Positions 25,147 to 38,100 of a stretch of 64,000 nucleotides of DNA are shown here, piece after piece. Below the pieces are notes generated by a model. That model had not been told where the DNA came from, did not search any database, and saw nothing but the letters and a program-made list of their open reading frames with translations. The stretch comes from Vitis vinifera (taxonomy: Eukaryota; Streptophyta; Magnoliopsida; Vitales; Vitaceae). Within the stretch, counting starts at the first letter, position 1, and the number at the start of each line of letters is the position of its first letter. Made by a program: the position numbers and the translations under genes. The stretch spans positions 3,921,001 through 3,985,000 of the forward strand of contig NC_081821.1 of the NCBI RefSeq assembly GCF_030704535.1, given 5' to 3'.

Positions 25147-28100
25147 ATGGCCTTCGCAACTGCAAAATTAACGGAGTTTCCTTTCACCTCTCACTCATCC
25201 TCTCTCCACTTCCTCTTCCCTAAAACCCCCCTATCTCTCCTTAAACCCTTCTCTTCGCTCCGGACCACTGACTCCAACAACCTCAGAAACCGTAAAACTA
25301 AACGATCCCTTTATCCTTGGGACCATCAAAACTCTCGAAAAAGCTCTAACACTAATCCTAATTCTAGTACCAAATCTTGGATTAACAAATGGCCTTCTCC
25401 CAATCCTTCGATTGAGTCAGAACACAAAGGCATTGATTCTAAGGGTAGGGATGGGACGGAGAGTCGGTATTTCGATGGGCGGAGCGGGACTAGTGCGATA
25501 GAGAGGATTGTGCTCCGGTTGCGGAATCTAGGGTTGGGTTCGGATGATGAGGATAAGAATGAGGGGGAAGTGGAGAGTGGTGATACAATGCCAGTGACCG
25601 GGGACGAGAAATTGGGGGATTTGTTGCAACGGGATTGGGTGCGACCCGATAGTATGTTGATTGAGGATGAGGATGAGGATGACATGATTTTGCCATGGGA
25701 GAGGGGAGAGGAGCGGCAAGAAGAGGAGGGAGATGGGAGATTGAAGAGGAGGGCAGTCAGGGCGCCAACGTTGGCGGAGCTGACAATTGAGGACGAGGAG
25801 CTGAGGAGATTAAGGCGGCTCGGGATGACAATAAGAGAGAGGATTAATGTGCCCAAGGCAGGCATTACACAAGCGGTTTTGGGGAAGATTCATGAGAAGT
25901 GGAGGAAGGAAGAGTTGGTGCGGCTTAAATTTCATGAGGCTCTTGCGCATGATATGAAGACAGCCCATGAGATAGTCGAGGTTTGTGGATTTGTTGGTGT
26001 TTTTTTTTTCTTTACATGAATTGTGCAATAATGGGTAATGACATTGTTTTGCAGCTTTTGCTTGAATTAGTGGTGATTTACAATATCAGATGGTCTAACC
26101 TCCAATGTTCCTCTCTTGGTTGATGAGTTAAAATTCATATCATGCATTTTTCTATTAAACCTATTATACACACATGGTGGAAGTTGATTTTCTGGTGGAA
26201 GTGACTGGGAGGGAATAGTAGGCTAATTCTGACTACAAAAGAGCAATGCAAAAAAAAAAAAAAAGGAAGAAAAAGGCCAATGCAAAAACGCCCTATGGAT
26301 GCATATTCACTCTCCTTCTGGAGATAGTGGTGCAACACCAAAAGAATGGGAAGGTGAAGCAAATGTCAAACCATAATGCTTACAAAAAGGAGGCAAGAGA
26401 CTGATCATGTCCTGTATTTTGAGATGGATGTATGATGCTGAAATATCATTTCATGTGGCACTTATCCTAGTTTCGAAGTCATGGCTGAGTTGCTTGGAAA
26501 ACAGGGTGTGGTTATGAAGCTGCCTACTTGCCATGAGGCTAGGGTTGCTTTCTGTTAAAAAAAGTTGGCTGAGAGAAAAGATTTAATGAAGGCCCATAAG
26601 GTTGAATGGAAAAGAAATGGATGGTTAAATTAGGTCTAATGGAAGAATTGACAAGAGAGAAATTTGGTAAACTTTTTGGCAAATTTTCTTAAAGGAATCA
26701 TGTTTATGGAATGAAGCTTCATCAATTACTAAAATGGGAAGCAACTTGGGCCATGATTGTGACTTTGGATTAGCTCAAAAGGAGGAGTTGGAAGATTCCT
26801 AATAAATGTTACATGTGCAAAGAAGAAGAAGAAATGGTTGACCATAATCTCCTTCATTGTGCTTTTTGTGGCAGTTGATTTATACTCTTTTTGGTGTACA
26901 GTGGGTGATGCACTCTTCAGTTAGGGGTGTTCTTTTGAGCTGGCGTGGGTCTTTTGTCAAAAAGTAGAGAAAAAAGGCTTGAAAGGTTGCTCTGTTGTGC
27001 TTGTTTCAGACCACTTGGAGGGAGAGAAATAGAAGAGTTTTTGATAATTGTGAAATCATGGACCAAGCAATTAAACATTCCTTCTTGTATCTCTTTTGGG
27101 ATTGGGTTATAGTATAAATTGGGGGTTGTTCCTTGTTGTTGATAGACTTTGTGGATTGGTTAGGCTTTATGTAGGGCACGGTTGCTAGTTTTTGTGCCTT
27201 CATGCTGTCTTTTTTGCCTTTTGGTTGCTTTGTGTATGTCGTGTATGCCTTCTTGTTTTTTCTTTTGTTTAATACATCTTTACTTACCTATCAATTTTTT
27301 TTATTTTAAAAAAAGGGTTATTAATATATTCATTGAAATAACTTTATCCAATATCCTCTTGATGTTAGGTCACTTTTTGTTGTATTCCAATGTTAATTCT
27401 CTGGAACAAATAGGACATGTGTTCATACAGATTGGCTGCTTCACTTCCAAGGCTCCAACAACTTTTCTTTAGTTATTTGACATGAAAGCAAAATAAAAAT
27501 CTAATTAGTCAAATTTGGAATAAACTAATTAAAAGGAATAGTAATTATTACTCGCCATCATGTGCTTTGAGTGACTCTCAATTTAACTTGCAGGCCTTTG
27601 CTCTGCCATTTATCAAGCACTTCAAGCATGTTTTTGCTCATTTTAAGAATTGATGAACCTTTGATGGATTTTTTAAGCGCCTGAAGCCAGGTTAGAGGGG
27701 ATCATGTTTGAGGTGCAGGGTGATGATTGGTGCTCTAAGGAGGTGGAGGGCTTAAGTTATTGCTTGGTGATGGAAGGAGGTCGGATTTTGGAGTGGTTCT
27801 AGGCACTTTGCATGGGAGGCGACTTGTTAAAAAATTATCGTTGACAAGTTAAGGCATTGAGGTTTTGTCTTAAGAAATTGTTTTGTCTCTATAAAAGCCA
27901 AGACTCAGCCAATGGTATTCTTATTCAAGGCCTGAGAGCTAGCAAATTTTGGCCTTTTCCATTCTCACCCTTTGATGTAATGTGGATGTTTTGAGAATTG
28001 ATGAAGTTTTGCTTGTTGGCATATGAGGTTCATGAAAAAAGATCAAAAGAAGAGTGGAGAACAGCTCCCTTATGTCGTAGTGGAAGGATTTTTGGAGGGA

Positions 28101-31100
28101 AGACTATTTGGTCTGAAGCTGAGATGGCCTAACCCAAGGCCTTATTCCTTTGGACTTCAACTCAACTGCACCAAGAGAGATTCCATCTTGGAGTTTATTC
28201 AAAACCAAGGGGTGGTTTGACCTTGTTTCCTCTGTTCTGTTTTAATTTCTTGGTTGGTGTTTTCCTTTCTGTTGCTTTCTTATATTCTCTTTACCCATTC
28301 TGTGCTGCCCTTCCTCTGGTGTTTATAATTTTTACTTTATAAACAAATACAATATTTTGTTCTTTCTCCTGTTAATAAGTATTTAGGTTGTCTCTGGCTT
28401 AGTTATTATATCCTATATACAATGTTTTGTATTTTCTCCTGTTCTGATCTCTGTCTTGGTAGTTATATCCTATATACTTGCTTTGTTTTGTGATTTCACA
28501 ACTTTCAGGTATAGTTGTTATAATTTCAGTTAATTACCTCCTATTGCAGTTTTTAAATATCTAGAAGCATAACTAAAAATGACTCGGCAACATGTTGCTA
28601 ACTGCCTGTTGTGATCGGCAGCGTCGTACTGGAGGATTAGTTACATGGAGGTCAGGAAGTGTTATGGTAGTGTTTCGGGGAACCAACTATGAAGGTCCTC
28701 CTAAACCCCAGCCTGTTGATGGAGAAGGTGATTCTCTTTTTGTGCCAGACGTTTCTTCTGTTGACAATCCGGCAATGAGGAATGATAACAATGGTGGTCC
28801 TACTTTAGAAAAGGGCTCTTTGCCTGTCAGGAATCCAGTCCATGCTGAGAACATGACAGAAGAGGAAGCTGAATATAACAGCCTATTAGATGGTTTGGGT
28901 CCTCGTTTTGTTGATTGGTGGGGTACAGGAGTATTGCCTGTTGATGGTGATTTACTCCCACAAAGTATCCCTGGCTACAAAACACCGTTAAGAATTCTTC
29001 CAACAGGAATGCGGCCACGGCTGACCAACGCAGAGATGACTAATTTACGGAAGCTAGCGAAATCACTTCCTTGTCATTTTGCTCTTGGTAAGTTCACTTT
29101 ACATGAGTGTTTTTTCAGTTTACAAAATTTGTTTCTGACATCAATTCCATCCTGAAATCCTGAATGAAGGGAGAAATAGAAACCACCAAGGGTTGGCTGC
29201 TGCTATTATAAAGCTTTGGGAGAAAAGCATAGTTGTGAAAATTGCTGTCAAACCAGGAATCCAGAATACAAACAATAAGTTAATGGCTGAGGAAATAAAG
29301 GTTTGTTGCAGTTTTCTCCCATTGAGTGATTAGTCACTTGTTTTATGGATTTTATGATGAACTTGTTATTAAAGTAACATATTTTGTTAAATTGATCTTA
29401 CTAAAACTTGGATTTCACCTTTTTCATAATATGAAATCGATGGATGCTATACCTCTTTTATCCTTATTATCTTTCACAAAATTGGTTATGCATTGCTTTA
29501 GACTTCACTCTTGCTATATATTCATAGTAGTATAATATAGTGTTGTGTGTGTATATTATTGTATTTAATTTATTTTTTATTATGTAAAAGGAATTTTTTG
29601 TACACGATGAAATATAGGTACGGAGAAGTAGTACAATGATGCACAATATGAATTAGAAATTCACAACTATGATGATAGTTAATAACTTGGTGTTTTGACT
29701 ACCTGAAGAAAGATCGGGGATAGGGTGGCTTCCATAGGATGGTCCTCTTTATTGTGTGAAAGGAATTCTTTGTACAAGATAAAATATAGGATACAGAGTT
29801 GTAGAGTGATGCACGATGTGAATTACAATTGTACAACTTTCTTTTTTTGACAGGCAGAATTTTACAACTATGATAATTTTTAGTAACTTATTTTGGTGTT
29901 TTGACCACCTGATGAAAAATTGGAGATAGGGTGGCTTCCATTGGTTGGTCCTTTAGATGGTGACCTAGATCAGCAAATCAAGAAGCGCAGTAGCTGGCCA
30001 AGAGGAGGGATATTTCTTCTTTTAAATTTTATAAGGGATTTTCTCCTTCCTTGAGAGCATTCTCTTGTTTTGTTGTGCTTTGTTTGAGTTGTCTTTTGCT
30101 TTCCACTATTTTTTCTTCCTTTTGCTTTGAGGGATATCTCATCCTTCTAGTGTATTTACTTCCATTCCTTAGTATAGACAATAATCGATGGCTTTGTAGA
30201 ATTAAGCAATACCACTACACATTCTAGATTTAATTGAACTCTAAAGTTGACACCCTTGTCCCCTTCAGAAAACAAACAAAAAACGGAAAATGCCTGTAAT
30301 GACAAATGACATTTTTCTTTTCTTTTGTTTGTGCTTTTTTTTAAAAAAAAAATAAAATTTGGGGTTAGATTATTCTGCCAATGGACATACTCAACATATT
30401 GGTTTGCAGAACCTAACAGGAGGAGTGTTACTGCTTAGAAACAAATATTACATTGTCATATATCGTGGAAAGGATTTCCTTCCAACAAGTGTTGCTGCTG
30501 CTCTGTCAGAAAGAGAGGAATTGACTAAACATATTCAAGTTGTTGAAGAGAAAGTGCGGACTGGAGGAGCAGAGGCAATTCCATCTGGTGAAGATGGAGT
30601 CGGACAGCCTCTTGCAGGTACATTAGCAGAGTTTTATGAGGCTCAAGCTCGATGGGGAAGAGAAATATCTGCAGAAGAACATGAGAAGATGATAGAAGAA
30701 GCTTCTAGAGCTAAGAGTGCAAGGGTAGTAAAGCGTATTGAGCATAAACTAGCCCTTGTAAGTATGCCTTTTTTCCTGAACATATAATGCTTGAAAAGTA
30801 TTTTCTAATTCGTTGTGTTATGAATATGGTCTGTTTATTAAATGAACACAAATGGACGGTTATACAACTAAATTTGACTAAAATGTTGTATTATTTTTAT
30901 ATTCATCATTTTAAAAGATTTTAAGGGGAAAAAAAATGTGCTGGATGCCATATTTATGTCAGGAATTTCAATCTGAATTTTGGGGTAATGTTTTATTGTC
31001 CATATTATTTGTTAGCTTACATTTTTGGAGAACTGTTTAAATTCTTTGATCAAGTAATCATTGGGTTACTTTTGGAAATTTGGAAGAAATAATTGAGTGA

Positions 31101-32867
31101 GGGTCATGATACTATTTGGACATATTCCCTCTCTTTTCAAAGGAAATGCTGTGGGTTTACTTTTCCAAGACTTTTAATCATTTAATTTTACCTTTACTTT
31201 TGAATGCCTTACCCCTACTAGGAAGGGTACTTCTTATCCAATCAAGCTTCATACAAAAGTGACTATGACTTTCTGAAACTCGTACTGAAGTATCTGCATC
31301 TTTGGTGTAAATTTATAATAATTCTCTCTTTCTTTTAAAGGTACATGTGTTAGCTTTAGCAGTTTTCATCTATAGAACTCTTATTATATATTGGCATCCT
31401 TCACATGTGTTATTAAATATTGATGCTTGAAAAAATAGCAAACCATCATCCTATATGCTGGATGGAAATCGGTGGTTGTCTGTATGCAATCACCTAGATT
31501 TTTTATTGGTGCTTTCTCAGAGCCTAGTTTTGTTGAGTTTTGCTGTGTTTAATGCATAATTTACTGTTTAAAATTATTTCATACTTGCCTTTGTTGGGTT
31601 TTGAATCCATGAACAGGCCCAAGCCAAAAAGCTAAGAGCAGAGAGACTATTAGCTAAGATAGAAGCATCCATGATTCCTGCTGGTCCTTCTGATGACCAG
31701 GAAACAATAACTGATGAGGAGCGGTTTATGTTTCGCAGGCTTGGTTTAAGAATGAAGGCATACTTGCTTCTTGGTGAGTTATCTCAAGTATATTGAGTGT
31801 GTGCTCAATTTGTTGATTGAAAAATTGATGGTTTATAATGATTCCCAGGTGTTCGTGGTGTTTTTGATGGTGTTATTGAGAATATGCATTTACATTGGAA
31901 GCATAGAGAACTTGTGAAGCTAATCTCCAAACAAAAGACCCTCGCATTTGTTGAAGACACAGCAAGATTATTGGAATATGAGAGTGGTGGGATACTAGTG
32001 GCAATAGAAAGAGTTCCAAAAGGTTATGCCCTTATTTATTATCGTGGAAAGAATTATCGACGACCTGTTAGCCTGAGGCCAAGAAACCTTCTAACCAAGG
32101 CAAAAGCATTAAAGCGATCAGTGGCCATGCAGCGCCATGAGGTTCACCATCTTTTGTCTCAATTCTGCCATTTGCATAAATAATGCTTTATTATATGATA
32201 TTGTTTCCTTATGTAATTTCCAGTTATTTGTACTTTCCATTTAAGAAATATACGTTGAATGTTTCCACAGGCTCTCAGTCAGCACATATCTGAACTGGAG
32301 AGAACCATAGAGCAAATGAAAATGGAAATAGTAAGTTGCTGTTGTCTTATTTAACTTTATTACATACTTCCCTAAAAAGTTGTATTTTGCTACATCTGTA
32401 CCAGTTGAACCATACTTAGCTTACTGGATGGATCTTAGAAAATTTTTCTTCAATATTTATACCTTTTCACATATGTTGCTTAAATTTGCTATCCACAGGG
32501 AGATTCTAAAGATGCAGAGGATAAGGATTCCTGGAGCACAGAAGGCCATGGCCAGTTCGATCAAGTTTCAGAGGTCAGCAAAGTGAGATATTCTGTTTTT
32601 TGTTGCCAGATATTTTTAGTGGCTAGTATTCTCGTATGTTTAGTGGTTGTATTTGTGCTTTTACCAGGAAAGAAGAAAGGAATAAAATAGAAGACATTTC
32701 ATGAAAATGAGCAGTAAATTATTTAGTTTTTTGTGCAGAGTGAAGATGAAGCTTCAGGCATGGATTCTGATGCTGATGATGTTGAAGACATTGACTGGAA
32801 GGATGATGAAGAGTCCGGCATTTCACGCTTCAAGAATCATGATGATCTTTCCAGCATAAAGTTTTAA
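25147..32867 (+). CDS. CRM (CRS1/YhbY) domain protein, EMB1865-like, three CRM domains
   Basis: Nine exons: 25147-25980, 28622-29087, 29170-29300, 30410-30757, 31617-31773, 31849-32141, 32271-32330, 32499-32573 and 32739-32867 (TAA). Phases agree across all junctions; the product is 830 residues. The first about 45 residues are Ser/Thr/Phe-rich and poor in acidic residues, fitting a plastid transit peptide. CRM domains lie at about 206-305 (ends [16 protein letters not shown]), 409-510 ([21 protein letters not shown], then [13 protein letters not shown]) and 624-725 ([20 protein letters not shown], then [14 protein letters not shown]). Acidic blocks flank them, and the C-terminus is Asp/Glu-rich. 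CRM proteins bind RNA and mostly act in splicing of plastid group II introns. The layout resembles Arabidopsis EMB1865 (At3g18390), as does the gene neighbourhood. Intron 1 (2.6 kb) carries a decayed LINE. Confidence 0.93.
26400..27316 (+). mobile_element. Decayed non-LTR retrotransposon (LINE) 3' fragment in CRM intron 1
   Basis: Read in the plus direction, the stretch near 26807-26870 encodes [18 protein letters not shown], the zinc-binding C-x2-C...H-x4-C pattern found downstream of plant LINE reverse transcriptase. It is followed by a Trp/Arg-rich stretch broken by stops and a pyrimidine-rich tail ending in TTTACTTACCTATC and an A/T run. The same tail type recurs at 53796-53934. Boundaries are approximate. 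Confidence 0.65.
27317..28621. other. Remainder of CRM intron 1
   Basis: Moderate GC at 27600-28340 suggests further decayed transposon sequence, but I could not assign a family. No exon with matching phase is seen between 25980 and 28622. Confidence 0.4.
29582..29955 (+). repeat. Diverged tandem duplication (~172-bp spacing) in CRM intron 3
   Basis: Blocks AAAGGAATT(C/T)TTTGTAC, TGATGCAC(A/G)AT, TGGTGTTTTGAC and ATAGGGTGGCTTCCAT occur in the same order twice, starting near 29585 and 29757. The second copy carries extra bases around 29845-29870. Confidence 0.7.
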
Positions 32868-35104
32868 AACACTACTTCGAATTGTTTTGAAGTGACAGGA
32901 TTCCATTTCCAGCAGTGCCATATCAATTAAGGTGATTCTTAAGTTTCATGTTTATAAGATAAAGATAGGCATTGGCCTTTGCGGAGTTGACCTTCCACAA
33001 GAAGGCTAGAAAATACTCATAGACCACCAAAGAAATAAAAGGATGAATGATATCATTGTATCTTTCCAAGTCCCAAGGCCTGCAACTTTCAACTCATGGA
33101 TGGCTAAAAGGTTTGCCTTGCTATAGGTTCACCTAAAGCAACATGGTGCCATAATTTCCCTCTTGCTTGACTATCATGTTCCGTCTATTAGAACATTGAA
33201 AACGCTAATTGAACCAGCTTTTGTTGTTTTCACCATTCCCTACTTTTCTTTTAACTTCTACTGATTTTCCTCACCATCTTACACTCTGGATATTTTCTTC
33301 TGTAATGAACGCAAATCTTGATTCATGTGAAGGTTTCCAGGTCCAACCTCATATAAGCCTTCATTTTTTTAAGCCCTTTTCCCCACTTGCAACACAGTGG
33401 CCTTGGATTGCATATCACATGACCATGAGCATGTTAGGCATGCAACCTGGCATGTATATATTTCTGATGTAAGGGTTTTTTTTTTTTTTTTTTTTACAAG
33501 CAGGTTGATGGATGTGAGTGGCTCATGACAGCATGGATAAACTTTCTTGGTTTCTTGGCGGAAATCCTTGGACCCATTGCTGTAGGAATCTTGGAATTTG
33601 AACTGAGTTTGTGAGAATGAATAGGGAGTTGTTCAGCTGCAGTGATATCCCTTGTGCATCAAACTTAGCCTGTATATGGAGTGCTCTCCTTATGGAATCA
33701 GCATTTTAGTTGAAGCTTGATGGCCATGGACTCTACCAAGCATGTGTGCTGAGTTTTTGCCCTTTTTCAGGTCAATTTTAAATTAATTACAAAAGTATGA
33801 GTGTCCTTTCAAGCTATCCTCCCAAGTTCTCATTGTAAAGTCTTTCTGGATTATCGTGCACGTGTAACTAGCTTCTGATTGCATGGGGCATTGTTTTGCG
33901 GGTTAGAGTTGAAACGTCGTCAAGTTGTTCTTCATTCTAAGACGAAGCATTAAAATTGTTTGATAAAATTAATTTATTTTAAAAAAAAAACAAATGTATT
34001 TTTGTATTTATCATTGGTAATATTATTTAGTATTAAAATTGTTTGCAATAAGGGCAAGATGTTTGAGATGGATGATGTCTGATGCAGTTGTCCAAATTCT
34101 TTTCATTTCATACCCTCTCCACTCTATGAAGGAAAGGAATGGGAAGTGAATTTTGGTGGCATCTGTGGGACGAGGAAGAAAAAGAATTAAGAATGTTTAA
34201 TATGATAAACAAATGGGATGATCCAATAAAAGGGATAAAAAAACTAACCCTTCATAAAAGTAAAAGAAAAAAAAAAAAAAAACTCATTTTAGACAAAAAA
34301 ATATCCTTATTTTTTTCTTGCAAAAATAATCATTTTTTTCAAAATATGTCTATAAATAATAAAAATATTAAAAGATATTTATATCAGAATTAATCTTCAA
34401 GTTAAAAAAATAGAGGAGGGTAGTTTTACAAATTTAGTATATCTTCATCCCTTTTAATCAATTATTCCTAAACAAATTGTGGCGAATCATTGTGGAAAAT
34501 CAATCTAAATACTTATTATTGTGTATGCTTTATCAGTCGGATCAAAAAGCTAAAAAAATATTTTATATCAATTTATTTTTCAAAAAGCAAAACAATAAAA
34601 TTAAGAAACAGATGTTGGTCCACTTATTGAATTTGGATAAGAAGTTGCACTAAATAAAAGGAGTATCAATATTATGTTTCTGATTCCACTTAGTTCTATA
34701 AGCCACTGATATAAAAGTAATAAAATATAGAAAGAAGAAAAAGGAGTAACATTTTTAGACTAGATGATGGTCCCAGGCACTAGCAGGTTCTAGCCATGGT
34801 GCACCTAGGCAAGAGAGGTGATTGCTACATAAGAAACAACTGCTGCTCCGGTAAAGAATAAAAGACATGATCCAAAAGCCTTACATAACACATCTTCAGC
34901 TACAAAACACATGAAAGAAATCCAGAAATTTTTTGAAAAACAAAGACAAAAAAAGACCCAGATGAGAATACAGAGCCGCAATTGGATTAACAACTGAATG
35001 CTGCATCAAGCATATTCCAATTTCCAAGTGTGGTTACATTTAAAATCCACGAGTTTTCAATGGACTCTACCAGAAAGATCAGTTTTATAAACAATGCACA
35101 TATA
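32868..35104. other. Convergent intergenic region between CRM and chaperonin genes
   Basis: Contains the 3' flanks of both genes. A 21-base T run lies near 33476-33496 and AT-rich DNA fills about 33950-34700. No gene is supported. Confidence 0.6.
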
Positions 35105-38100
35105 CTAGGAAAGCACAGCCATCACATCAGACGCCCGTAAAGCTATGTAATCAGAACCATCACTGCCCTTGAACTCATTTCCTGCATACTTGGAGTACAT
35201 AATTGTGCTGCCTGGGCTTAATGACAGTGGTTTCCTATTACCCTCCCCATCCAGAGACCCAGGTCCAACTGCAATCACCTGTTCCATCCAATACAGACAT
35301 ATACATTGAAGATCAAAATCTCTTATGCCCTAAAAACTTCTTTTTATTTTTATTTTTATTTGATAGTAAATTTTTGTCCCCATTGGGACTTGAACCCGGA
35401 AGCTCCCACGAACCCTCCCCATTCTTTTACCACTTGAGCCAGGCCTCAAGGGTTCTTATGCCCTAAAAAGTTACACCTAATGGCCATTTCATGAATGGGA
35501 TAAACCAACAGCAGCCATTAGCATGGATGCAAATTTATTCATGAATGCTCAAACTGAAATTAAATATTCCAAGTGGTAATGCTATCTCTTACAGTGCCAA
35601 TGGAAGGTTTCTCCTTTGTTGCCTCAGTAAGCAACAAGCCTCCAGCAGTCTTTTCTTCGGCCACAGCAACCTGAAAGTTAAATTCAAACCAACGATTTAA
35701 ATTAAATATTTTCCATCCAATACATTTAATAGAAGAGTCTCAACCAGCAAGCTCTTGCTCTAATAGTTTTAAGGATCGTGAAGTTGAGTAAAATTTCTTG
35801 CACTTGACTCAATAATGAGATTATTCTGTGTACCACCCATTAATGCCAGAGCAGCTATCAAAATTACGAACATAATCTATGGTATTAATGCATAAGATGA
35901 CACCACTTATAAGCAAGGCCCTGTGTACTTCTCTGCACTTTTTTGCTAGGTACTGCCACTAAAATTTTGGTGCTTGCCTATAAAAAAATCTGTATAAGAG
36001 AGGGCTTATAATATAGCCTAACTGCTTCCGAACCAAAATCAAATGAAAACAAAAGGCAGTGGCTTTATGCAACCATTTTTATATCTGCATTTTCTCAAAA
36101 GTGTGCAAGCAGCCCACTGACTACTCCCAAGAGTCAACCTTTACAACAACTTGATAATGCATGCCTTACTCTTGAAAATACACCTCAAATTAAAGAACTA
36201 ATAAATATGGAAGGGTAACAAACCTTGATTAAGACTCTATCATTCAAGGGCTTCAGATCCTTGATATCGTCTGTCTCAAGAATACCGACTATATCATCTT
36301 CCTTCAATATAAGATGATTTGATCCATTGAACTCCAACTCAGTCCCGGCATACTTGGAATACACTACCGAGGTACCGGTCTACATAAAGAAAATATAGAG
36401 TTTGCAAAGGTCATTTGAGAATGAAAATAGAGGTATTGAGAAACAAATATAAGATCTAAGCAATCACCTTTACACCAATGTCTACTTTGTTCTTCCCAAC
36501 TGTCCTGCCCTCTCCAACAGCAACAACCTCCCCTCCTTGAGGTTTTGTTTGAGCTGTTGTTGGAAGTAAAATACCACCTCCGGTCTTCTCCTCCACAGTT
36601 TTAATCTTCACCAGCACTCTATCAGCCAAGGGCTTCAAGGAAGTATACTGCCAAATCAGAACATCATCATGTCAAATAGGCCACAAAATAGGTGTATAAG
36701 CAGTTTCAAAATTAAATACAAATATTCCTCAACTGTTCCACATTAGCCAACCCTTTTTTTTTCTTTTTTTTTTTCTTTTTTCTGGTAGGCAAAAAAAGAT
36801 GTATATATACAAAAAAGAGCATACCATAATACATAGGACATATACAACATGCACAAAAAAGGCATGTTCTAAATTAGATAGCAATTTCAGTCAAATACAC
36901 ACATAATTAAAGCATGAAACACAGACAACCCGCTCTTGAACTTATAACTATGCACATCACAGGCTCATTTGTGCTAGTTCGTTTACTGGAACTCCCGCAT
37001 TCACTCCTAGTTTTGCAGATACATATAATTCAGAAGAACACGTGAGTGATTCATATACAGCATCTCTTTCTTTTGTCAATGGTTCCACCAATTGATATGT
37101 TTCAGGTAAGGGCATTCTATTCTTTTCTGAAAGAACAAGAATGAGTTTTTGTTGGTTAAAAAAAATATTTATTAATGTGGAGTTTTCTGGAATGTATCAA
37201 TAAGCTAGGGAATTGATAAGCCTAGGCCTCAGTCAAGTAGGCTTATTTTGGAGTGAGTAAGCAGCCAGTCTAAGGCTGTCCTGAGACCCCTTCGCTGCTA
37301 TGCCTTCTTTACATATGATTGACAAGGCCCAGGAAAGCACAACAAAGGTGAAATGCTTATGCTTAAGCCATCCACAGCTCCGGTACATTCTGTCTATGAG
37401 TTGGAAAGTTCTGCCCTCTTTCATTTGTTCTTTTCATTCACCTCTCCTTCGATTTAAAGTAAGGGAGATTGTAGACCCCCAAATGGGGCTCGTTTTTTTC
37501 ATTTGCTGCACGTCACACTTCTTGCCAAGTGGAGGGCTCTTAAAGAGCCAGATGCTGCTTCCTGGTTGGGTGGTCAGTGAATCAGGTAGTGGGTTGGAAA
37601 TGCAATGGGGTGGAGACACCTGGTGGAGACACCTGTTGGAGGAGATTCGGAGGAGCTTTTTGGTTGTTAGAGAGGAGCTTTATGTTAGAAGGGGGGAGCG
37701 GTTTTTTCTTGGTTTGGGATTACATTTTTTAGAGAGGGTAGGGGACCCCCAGCTGAGAGCTTGATGCCATCTGCATGAAGCGTGCAGCAACAGTGAGGGT
37801 AGTTGGGCAGGCCATACTGGCTGATACATGAACAGGAGGAGGCAGGTGGTGACTTGCTAAGGAAGGTGATTCCAAGAAGCAAAAAGGGCAGACAGGAGAG
37901 AGGAAAGGAAGAGAGGAGAGTTTAGCTTGAGAGGACTAGGGGGAAAAGGGCAGACAAGAGAGGGGGAAGAGAAGAGAGGAGAGTTTAGCTTGAGAGGACT
38001 AGGGGGAAAGAGGCATTCCTGGGCTGGTTGCTTGAGAGGAAGGATAGCTGTCCGATTTCTTGCCCACCTAGTTGGAGAGAGTTATTTTGAGGTACGTTTA

